From Candidatus Bathyarchaeota archaeon (GTDB lineage Archaea > Thermoproteota > Bathyarchaeia > 40CM-2-53-6 > RBG-13-38-9), in assembly GCA_018396565.1 (NCBI GenBank), contig JAGTQO010000028.1, forward strand, positions 3,725 through 16,801: a DNA stretch of 13,077 nucleotides. The letters are read 5' to 3'. Made by a program: the position numbers and the translations under genes. Below, one piece after another: positions 6,948 to 12,222 of this stretch. Position 1 is the stretch's first letter. Each line of letters begins with the position of its first letter. The notes beneath the pieces were generated by a model. That model saw only the letters and a program-made list of their open reading frames with translations, did no database searches and was not told the origin of the DNA.

Positions 6948-7886
6948 ATGTCTAACATGTCTTCACTAGAGGTTTCTGTTAAGAGACTGAAGGCTGTTCT
7001 GGTTTTAAGTATTATAGTCAACATCGCTTTGGCAGTTGTCTTCTTCTCTAATGTTGGAATTAGTAGTGTGTCTGAGAGTGGGTACGATGAGCTTTTGGTT
7101 CAGCATCAAAATTTGACTAGAACAGTCAACTCCCTCAGGCAGGAGTTAACCATATTGCAGAGTCAACTATCATTCTACAAGAGTCAGGCTGAATATTACT
7201 CCAGGCTTCTAATGGCCAATAGAACCGTCGGTGGAGGAGTTGTTGGAAAGTCTGAGGTGAACCTGGTTGCTGTTAAAGAGGCGTCGAGGTCTTTCGGAGA
7301 ATTCAGGTATGAGGGGGTTGTTATGGCGGCCCACCTTGAGTTGAGGGAAGGTGAGGGGCGGCTCCTCATCAACACTAAACCTAAGATTGGAATAGATCTT
7401 CAGACCAGTGCGAATACAGCTATCTTGGTTGCGGAGAATATCACCGGAGTATCTCTCAGGATGACTGACATAATATTGACTGTCACCGCTGATAAGGAGA
7501 CTGATATTGTAGATGGCCCTAGTGCAGGGGCAGCCCTCACAGTTGCGTTGATCTCAGCTGTGAGGAACCAAACCTTAGACTCTAAAGTCTTCATGACTGG
7601 GACTATAAACCCTGACGGAACAATAGGTAAGGTTGGAGGAATTTTGGAGAAGGCTGCCGCAGCGGCTAGGGTTGGTGCAAAAAGATTTCTTGTACCACCA
7701 GGCCAAGGCGTCACCGTCACTTATAAGGTTGAGGAGACCCATCCGGCGCCGGGATTCACGATAATAACAACCAAACCTGAGATTGTGAACGTCAACGAAT
7801 ATTTGCGTAGGATGGGCTACAGTGTTGAGGTTATCGAGGTGTCTAGGATAGATAGGGCCTACAGCCTCGCACTTGCGGAAGGTTGA
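6948..7886 (+). CDS. Membrane-anchored Lon-type (S16) serine protease without ATPase domain
   Basis: A 312-residue protein with a basic N-terminus, one transmembrane helix (about 13-36), a Gln/Leu-rich coiled coil (about 44-90) and a Lon protease domain (about 100-300). The catalytic dyad is visible: S192 in DGPSAG and K235 in ILEKAAAA. They are 43 residues apart, as in bacterial Lon. No Walker motifs or AAA+ domain are present. The positive-inside rule places the protease domain outside the cell membrane, an inference. This matches the archaeal predicted serine proteases once grouped as COG1750, whose substrates are not known to me. An adjacent GTG (6945) is the alternative start; GGTG (6932-6935) is the ribosome site. 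It is divergent from PAC2/Hsp20 and convergent with the transporter permease. Confidence 0.87.
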   Translation: MSNMSSLEVSVKRLKAVLVLSIIVNIALAVVFFSNVGISSVSESGYDELLVQHQNLTRTVNSLRQELTILQSQLSFYKSQAEYYSRLLMANRTVGGGVVGKSEVNLVAVKEASRSFGEFRYEGVVMAAHLELREGEGRLLINTKPKIGIDLQTSANTAILVAENITGVSLRMTDIILTVTADKETDIVDGPSAGAALTVALISAVRNQTLDSKVFMTGTINPDGTIGKVGGILEKAAAAARVGAKRFLVPPGQGVTVTYKVEETHPAPGFTIITTKPEIVNVNEYLRRMGYSVEVIEVSRIDRAYSLALAEG

Positions 7887-7905
7887 AGACCAACATATAT
7901 CTACA

Positions 7906-8745
7906 TCAAACTTTTCGTTTTTTAAGGATTGTTCCAATGTAGATCAGAGAGGCCAATATGCCTGCGACCGCGCTTGGGGATGTGTTCCATAACATTGATG
8001 ATACCAAGCCCGCCATCTGCATCGTAAAGGCTATAGTGAATGACCATAATGAGACTGATGTAACTGTCTTACCCCACTCACCAGCCGCGGCGGCCGGTGC
8101 AACCATGACAGCGTAAACGAGGATCGCTCCGACAGCCTTCGTTGCAACAGCGATGGCAAGAGATGAGGCTGTTACGAGGAGGTAATGGTATAGTCTAACA
8201 TCGAGGCCGTGAGCAGATAAACCCTCCATATCAAATGATAGATAGGTGAATTCTTTGAGGAAGATGATTGTAAGAATAGTCATAGTCGAAGAGGCTAGGG
8301 AGAGGAGGATGAGGTCGCTGACCGTCAGCAGGTAAATGTCTCCGATTAGGTAGCCCCAGATTTGGGGCGTATACTCAGCAGGTATGTAATGCATGAAGAA
8401 TACAGCTATGCTCATGGCCATCGCGAATGTAACACCCACAGCAACCTCCATCCTACTTGTAGTACCCCTCTCACCGACGTATCCTGTGACCACGGCCACA
8501 ATCAGGCTGAATAGTAAAGCCCCAGAGGCAGGGTTTAAGAAAGGTACGAGACCCGAAGATTGTAGGTAGATGGCAAGAGCTGCGCCGCCTAGTGCGGCGT
8601 GGGCCACCGCGGAGGGCATGAATGATAGGCCACGTAGAACAGTGAACGTTCCTGAGGTTGCAGATATCATAGATGTTAAGGCCAATGCTATGAGGGCCCT
8701 CTGCAGGAATGGATGCATAAAGATCATGGTTAGAGGGTCAGGCAT
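7906..8745 (-). CDS. Metal ABC transporter permease (ZnuB/MntB family)
   Basis: A 279-residue ABC-3 family permease with about eight membrane helices, the pore-forming subunit for Zn, Mn or a related metal. Family marks are the early ALTSMISATSGTFTVLRGLSFMPSAVAHAALGG-type region (here about residues 20-55), including the SxAHAALGG turn, and the later AVGAILVYAVMVAPAAAA stretch. The ATG at 8745 is chosen over a GTG at 8754. GGTGA sits five bases upstream of it, and it overlaps the ATPase stop by eight bases, giving coupled translation. Third gene of the transporter operon. Metal specificity cannot be read from this subunit. Confidence 0.92.
   Translation of the reverse strand: MPDPLTMIFMHPFLQRALIALALTSMISATSGTFTVLRGLSFMPSAVAHAALGGAALAIYLQSSGLVPFLNPASGALLFSLIVAVVTGYVGERGTTSRMEVAVGVTFAMAMSIAVFFMHYIPAEYTPQIWGYLIGDIYLLTVSDLILLSLASSTMTILTIIFLKEFTYLSFDMEGLSAHGLDVRLYHYLLVTASSLAIAVATKAVGAILVYAVMVAPAAAAGEWGKTVTSVSLWSFTIAFTMQMAGLVSSMLWNTSPSAVAGILASLIYIGTILKKRKV
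7912..7923 (+). terminator. T-rich tract downstream of the protease gene
   Basis: TTTTCGTTTTTT begins 26 bases after the protease stop and overlaps the 3' end of the convergent permease gene. T-rich tracts of this kind end archaeal transcription without a required hairpin. Support is positional only. Confidence 0.4.
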
Positions 8746-9523
8746 GGATGTCACCTATGACAGCGTATACATGGCCTTCATGGGTGATGAGTCTAACGTT
8801 CGGACCGTAAACTTTTGAGAGTATATCTAGCCTCATCAAGTTGCAGGGCTCCCCATATCCGTATAGTCTCCTATTGAGTAGAATGGCGTTGTCTATGTAT
8901 GGATGGCAAGGATTCAAATCATGGGTGACTATCAGAATGTCGACATTACTATTCTCTCTCAAATCCTTGAGAAGGTCCAAGATCACATATTGGCTCTCAA
9001 CATCGGCGCCTGAGAGAGGCTCGTCTAGAAGCATCAGTCTAGCCTCTGAAGCCAACGCTCTCGCAACTAGGACCCTCTGCTGTTGACCTCCAGAAAGTTC
9101 TGGGAATGGCCTATCCCAACAGTCTTCTAAGCCTAAAAGACGCAGGGACTTTTCAGCAGCATCAATATCCCTTCGACCTGCTATTCTAGGCACAGCCTTC
9201 TTAGCCAACCTACCCATCAACACAACATCCTTGACCTTGATTGGAATATTGTAGTCTATTGACTTCCTCTGCGGTATGTAGGCTGCAAGCCTCCTGATCT
9301 GAGATGATTGTTTTGAAGGGTCTATCCCCATCACCCTCACGGAGCCTTTAGTCGGCTTGACTAGGCCAAGTAACGTTCTGAGAAGTGTTGTCTTACCTGA
9401 ACCGTTCGGCCCAATCACCGCTGTGAATGTTGGATGTTCCAGAGTGAAGCTCACATCCTCCAAAGCAACTGTTCCCGTCGAATATTTCACGTAGAGATTC
9501 CTGACGTCTACTATTGTCTCCAT
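8738..9523 (-). CDS. Metal ABC transporter ATP-binding protein (ZnuC family)
   Basis: A 261-residue ATPase driving metal import. Walker A is GPNGSGKT (38-45), the Q-loop falls at Q85, the signature is LSGGQ (143-147), Walker B ends in LLDE (165-168), and the switch histidine is H201. All are intact. The QRKSIDYNIPIKVKDVVLMG segment (85-104) is typical of the Zn/Mn subfamily. The ATG lies inside the end of the binding-protein gene with a 13-base overlap, and the next gene overlaps it by eight bases. The three transporter subunits are thus translated as a tightly coupled unit. Confidence 0.95.
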   Translation of the reverse strand: METIVDVRNLYVKYSTGTVALEDVSFTLEHPTFTAVIGPNGSGKTTLLRTLLGLVKPTKGSVRVMGIDPSKQSSQIRRLAAYIPQRKSIDYNIPIKVKDVVLMGRLAKKAVPRIAGRRDIDAAEKSLRLLGLEDCWDRPFPELSGGQQQRVLVARALASEARLMLLDEPLSGADVESQYVILDLLKDLRENSNVDILIVTHDLNPCHPYIDNAILLNRRLYGYGEPCNLMRLDILSKVYGPNVRLITHEGHVYAVIGDIHA

Positions 9524-10521
9524 CCTCTAGACCTCACTATGAGAGCCGCCTCAGCCAAGGCCAATGATGCCAAGATAGCTAAAGCAATCGGATACAACAA
9601 TTGTGTGGATGGAACATTGCTTTTTGGTTTCACCATGATATTTGAAGCCACGCCGGCATTGAACATTATCAACGCCGGATAATCGAATCCCCAAGTCATG
9701 ACCCTGAAGTATATTATGGGTGTATCTGTATCCTTTGCCAGTTGCTCAGCAAACTCTCCAACCTTCATCTGACTTGACAATTCTGAGGAGACTATAAGAC
9801 TTACTTCCCTACTCCTCAGCTTCTTCTCAAGGTTGACGAGTTCCCCACCGCTTACGAATACGTTCTCGCCGCGGCTGAGAATGCCGGCAACATCCATCCC
9901 AAAGGTCTCCGCCAAGTAAGATTCTGAGGGATGGGTCACCACAACCTTGAGTCTGCCTGACCCTTCACCGCCCTTTAGTAGGTTGATATAGTCCTTGACT
10001 CTACTGATCCTCTCTTGGAAGACTTCGAGATTCTTCTGGTATTTCTGGGCGTTCGCTGGATCGATTTTCGCAAGGGCTGAAGCTGCAGCTTTGGCTATTG
10101 CTTGGGCATTATCTGGTTTCAGCCAGTAACCATGGAGGTTATATCCGCCGGAATGTTCTTCATGCTCGTTTATTGGCATTCTTGAGAGGTTGAGGCCGAA
10201 ATCCATGAACTCTCTGAGTCCCAAAGAAGGTTTACCAGCAACTTTAATCAGCTGCTCTTCAAAGGGGAAGTGGCCTGTCTGTACTATCAGGTCTGCAAGG
10301 GTTGCTTTGGCCAGTATCTCAGGTTTAGCTTGAAATGTGTGCGGCTCAACCCCTTCAGGTAGAAGTGTCTGGACCGAGACTTCCTCTCCACCGATAGCTT
10401 CAACGATGCTTGCAAGAGGCCCTATTGTAACTGCGACTTTCACATTGTGGGCTTCAACTCCCTTTATAAGAATTATTTGTGTGAACGCCAGCAGGATTAT
10501 GGCAACTCTCAGAATGTTCAT
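9511..10521 (-). CDS. Metal ABC transporter substrate-binding protein (ZnuA/TroA family), C-terminally anchored
   Basis: A 336-residue cluster A-I binding protein that captures divalent metal outside the membrane. A signal peptide is seen (1-24, ending GVEA). Probable metal ligands are H61 (GVEPHTF), H130 (YNLHGYW) and H197 (VTHPSES). A short His/Glu loop (NEHEEHSGG, 118-126) precedes H130, a position where zinc-type members often carry a His-rich loop. Residues about 307-330 form a hydrophobic helix followed by RSRGWRQ, a C-terminal anchor, which replaces the lipid anchor of bacterial homologs. The ATG at 10521 has GGTGGG ten bases upstream; a GTG at 10563 would only add a hydrophilic extension before the signal peptide. 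First gene of the operon, divergent from the NikR-like regulator. Confidence 0.9.
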   Translation of the reverse strand: MNILRVAIILLAFTQIILIKGVEAHNVKVAVTIGPLASIVEAIGGEEVSVQTLLPEGVEPHTFQAKPEILAKATLADLIVQTGHFPFEEQLIKVAGKPSLGLREFMDFGLNLSRMPINEHEEHSGGYNLHGYWLKPDNAQAIAKAAASALAKIDPANAQKYQKNLEVFQERISRVKDYINLLKGGEGSGRLKVVVTHPSESYLAETFGMDVAGILSRGENVFVSGGELVNLEKKLRSREVSLIVSSELSSQMKVGEFAEQLAKDTDTPIIYFRVMTWGFDYPALIMFNAGVASNIMVKPKSNVPSTQLLYPIALAILASLALAEAALIVRSRGWRQ

Positions 10522-10567
10522 TCTATTGGTTCCCACCACTAGTCGATCTTGGAGTAGACACACTTAT

Positions 10568-10596
10568 TTATTAACTTTAATGTCTTAAGTTAATAA
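10568..10596. promoter_or_regulatory. Candidate operator: perfect 10-bp inverted repeat
   Basis: TTATTAACTT (10568-10577) and AAGTTAATAA (10587-10596) are exact complements with a nine-base spacer. The outer 7-bp cores (TTATTAA / TTAATAA) are 22 bp centre to centre, two helical turns, the same spacing as the half-sites of the E. coli NikR operator. It lies just downstream of the shared TATA-like stretch for the transporter operon, over its expected start region. This is where a repressor would block transporter transcription. NikR-like protein binding is an inference. Confidence 0.6.
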
Positions 10597-10597
10597 C

Positions 10598-10611
10598 TTT
10601 TATATATTTTA
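10598..10611. promoter_or_regulatory. Shared AT-rich TATA region of the divergent transporter/regulator promoters
   Basis: TTTTATATATTTTA reads as a plausible TATA box in both directions. A start about 25 bases to the right gives a near-leaderless regulator message (ATG 10639). A start about 25 bases to the left falls within the inverted repeat, giving the transporter a leader that includes its GGTGGG ribosome site. Single-box bidirectional use is an inference. Confidence 0.45.
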
Positions 10612-10621
10612 AGTGATGAAA

Positions 10622-10631
10622 TTATTAACTT
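10622..10631 (+). promoter_or_regulatory. Third exact copy of the operator half-site
   Basis: TTATTAACTT is repeated here, eight bases before the regulator ATG, near its expected transcription start. A loose partner (TAATAA, 10646-10651) lies inside the coding start. The position suggests autoregulation of the regulator gene. Confidence 0.5.
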
Positions 10632-10638
10632 GATCAAA

Positions 10639-11022
10639 ATGGCAATAATAAGCATATCAGTAAATGATAAGATGCTAGAGGAGATAGATAAGGTTCAGAG
10701 GGATCTTGGATTCTCAGGAAGATCAGAGGCTATTAGGGCTGGCATAAGAATGTTGCTTGAAGATGCGAAGGAGAAAGATCTCTTATCAGGCAAGGTTAGG
10801 GGCGTACTTCTACTCACACATGAACATGAGGTTGAAGACTTTGTGACGAAGGTGAAACATAACTATCTGGACATAATATATACACAAATCCATAACAGGT
10901 TCAAGGAAAATAGATGTTTGGAGTTATTCATTCTAGATGGAGAGGCTGAGAGGATAAGAGAGTTGACAAAGGAATTCCAGAGGAACGAGGCCATAGACCA
11001 TGTTAAACTCATCTTAACATAG
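10639..11022 (+). CDS. NikR-like ribbon-helix-helix metal regulator, one nickel ligand replaced
   Basis: A 127-residue regulator. Residues 1-44 form a ribbon-helix-helix DNA-binding domain: strand AIISISV, then helices around 10-23 and 27-42. About 50-127 form the ACT-like metal-sensing, tetramerisation domain of NikR. Aligning on the spacing of E. coli NikR, H74, H85 and C93 match ligands H76, H87 and C95. The position of H89 is R87 here (IHNRFKENRC). H61 and H63 lie in the loop where extra metal sites occur. The protein may therefore sense a metal other than nickel, or use a different ligand set. ATG 10639 was chosen over TTG 10630. It is divergent from a Zn/Mn-type ABC transporter, which it probably controls through the repeats between them. 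Confidence 0.85.
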   Translation: MAIISISVNDKMLEEIDKVQRDLGFSGRSEAIRAGIRMLLEDAKEKDLLSGKVRGVLLLTHEHEVEDFVTKVKHNYLDIIYTQIHNRFKENRCLELFILDGEAERIRELTKEFQRNEAIDHVKLILT

Positions 11023-11095
11023 AAACAATCTTTGAAATGGGAGGCATTATGAGCATAGGTGAACTATAGCGATTATGGAAGCTTAATGTGTGGAT

Positions 11096-11148
11096 GAGGG
11101 GAACCCCCTCCCAACTATCCAGTATGGGTGTCAGCTATTCTTGGGAGG
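11096..11148 (+). other. Alternative stem-loops between convergent genes
   Basis: The 156-base gap between the regulator and TBP genes holds two overlapping inverted repeats. One is GAGGGG/CCCCTC (11096-11101, 11105-11110) with a three-base loop. The other is CCTCCCAA/TTGGGAGG (11107-11114, 11141-11148) with a 26-base loop. They share bases and cannot form together. A T-rich stretch (TATTTTTG, 11161-11168) follows, so this may be the 3' end of the regulator transcript. I see no convincing gene here. Confidence 0.35.
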
Positions 11149-11178
11149 AGGTTCTGAACTTATTTTTGCCTACACCGT

Positions 11179-11877
11179 TTAGGTGGGTGTCGCCGCAATA
11201 CATGGTAGAGGCTTTTTCAATACATTGTAGTCCGGCCCCGCATCTTGTCTTGCAGCCAACTCATGCTCATTGAGTTTCATGATTTTTGGCTTGATGAGCC
11301 CCTTCTCCTTTAATGTCGCCTTGATCTTTCTGACAGCTTGGAATATTTGTTCTTCACTTTTTGCCCCTGCACAGACCATCTTGCCACTGGTGAATAGGAG
11401 AAGGGTTACTTTTGGCTCTTTCATTATGTGAATCAGACCGGGGAAATTCTCAGGCTCATATATTGTCCTCTCGAGCATCATCGCTGAATCTTCAAGATCA
11501 ACTTTTTCCTTAAGGTCTGCGCATGCAACCATGTTCTCTATCTCGATCTTAGGCTCCTTCAAGATGACTACGCCTGTAGATTTGAGTTCCTTAATCGCCG
11601 TCATGATCGATCTTTTGGCCTGCCTTGCTGATCTTGTTCCCATAGAGATTATCTTTCCCGAGTTGAATATGAGTAGGAAACTCTTGGGGTTCTTCAGGCT
11701 CAAGTATAGTCCAGGAAATCTTTGTGGGTTGTATCTTGAACCTGGAATGGTCTTGTATATGAGGTCCAGGTCGAGAGGTTGCTCAAGTATCCCTGAGGCT
11801 ACAACATTCTCTATCTCAACTTCGCATTCTGTAACCTCACTCTTGAGGCCTTGATTGACAATTTGATCTAAGGCCAT
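11179..11877 (-). CDS. tbp: TATA-binding protein, divergent, with C-terminal tail
   Basis: A 232-residue TATA-box-binding protein, longer than the roughly 180-200 residues usual in archaea. Two imperfect saddle repeats span about 18-105 and 108-196. Intercalating phenylalanine pairs F54/F71 and F145/F162 keep the standard 17-residue spacing, and the central asparagines N24 and N115 are present. The two minor-groove threonine positions (eight residues after the second Phe of each pair) are M79 and A170. Repeat 1 also departs from the usual GAKS (GTRS). A tail of about 35 residues (198-232, LNEHELAARQD... ending PLPCIAATPT) follows the second repeat. The N-terminus has an extra 17 residues or so. 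ATG 11877 overlaps the zinc-ribbon gene by ten bases; GAGGG lies upstream. It could be the housekeeping TBP or a paralog. Confidence 0.93.
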   Translation of the reverse strand: MALDQIVNQGLKSEVTECEVEIENVVASGILEQPLDLDLIYKTIPGSRYNPQRFPGLYLSLKNPKSFLLIFNSGKIISMGTRSARQAKRSIMTAIKELKSTGVVILKEPKIEIENMVACADLKEKVDLEDSAMMLERTIYEPENFPGLIHIMKEPKVTLLLFTSGKMVCAGAKSEEQIFQAVRKIKATLKEKGLIKPKIMKLNEHELAARQDAGPDYNVLKKPLPCIAATPT

Positions 11878-12053
11878 AAAGGTTTGTTCCCTCCATCAGT
11901 CTCATTTGGGGTGGCTCTTACAAATCTCGAGAGGTTGCTCATGCATGTAGGGCATGTGGCTTTTAGGATCCTTCTACCATTCACTGTGCCTTCGCTTATT
12001 CTATCTTCATTAACTGCCACTTTTCTCCTACACTTGAAACAGAACATTTCCAT
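11868..12053 (-). CDS. Small zinc-ribbon protein cotranscribed with TBP
   Basis: A 61-residue protein with two Cys pairs, C5-x2-C8 and C34-x2-C37, and a basic strand region between them (NGRRILKATCP). This is the pattern of the short archaeal one-domain zinc ribbons annotated as DUF5679-like. The tail (about 45-61) is hydrophilic. GGGAGTGAT five bases before the ATG is a strong ribosome site. Its 3' end overlaps the TBP start by ten bases in another frame, so translation is probably coupled. It may bind nucleic acid or a transcription component; the function is not known. Confidence 0.82.
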   Translation of the reverse strand: MEMFCFKCRRKVAVNEDRISEGTVNGRRILKATCPTCMSNLSRFVRATPNETDGGNKPLWP

Positions 12054-12071
12054 ATTCTATCACTCCCTATG

Positions 12072-12094
12072 TTTCGGGCTCTGTTGGCCCGAAA
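12072..12094 (-). promoter_or_regulatory. 8-bp perfect inverted repeat upstream of the zinc-ribbon/TBP operon
   Basis: TTTCGGGC (12072-12079) and GCCCGAAA (12087-12094) flank a seven-base spacer, 18 bases before the start codon at 12053. A TATA-like CATATAAC on the complement (about 12098-12105) places a start site near 12076, within the repeat. It would act as an operator, or as a leader hairpin if transcription starts further upstream. Confidence 0.5.
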
Positions 12095-12120
12095 TTGTTA
12101 TATGGTGTAGATGAATAAAA

Positions 12121-12145
12121 GTGTTTCTGTGTAACACAAAAACAC
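12121..12145. promoter_or_regulatory. 25-bp near-perfect palindrome
   Basis: The 12-base arms GTGTTTCTGTGT and ACACAAAAACAC around a central A match as complements at 11 of 12 positions. The palindrome sits about 25 bases from the TATA-like palindrome at 12150-12163 and 70 bases before the zinc-ribbon start. This placement fits an operator over a distal promoter. It could also be part of the end of the upstream dehydrogenase transcript. Confidence 0.5.
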
Positions 12146-12149
12146 AATT

Positions 12150-12163
12150 TGATTATATAATCA
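12150..12163. promoter_or_regulatory. 14-bp perfect palindrome containing a TATA-like core
   Basis: TGATTATATAATCA is fully self-complementary and contains TTATATAA, a good archaeal TATA core in either direction. On the complement, transcription would start near 12131, inside the neighbouring 25-bp palindrome. A second, distal promoter for the zinc-ribbon/TBP operon is the simplest reading. Confidence 0.45.
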
Positions 12164-12222
12164 CAATAAAATTATGTAAAAACTTCACTTCGATACGATT
12201 GAAAATAGATGTTTGGAGCGGG

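Noticed and set aside
10561..10615. Outer inverted repeat CACTTA/TAAGTG around the operator
   Set aside because: Six-base arms 43 bases apart in AT-rich DNA are weak evidence, and the inner repeats are far stronger.
11088..11273. Short plus-strand open frame between the regulator and tbp
   Set aside because: Its second half is antisense to the tbp tail, it matches no family I know, and it lacks a ribosome site. The stem-loops explain the region better.
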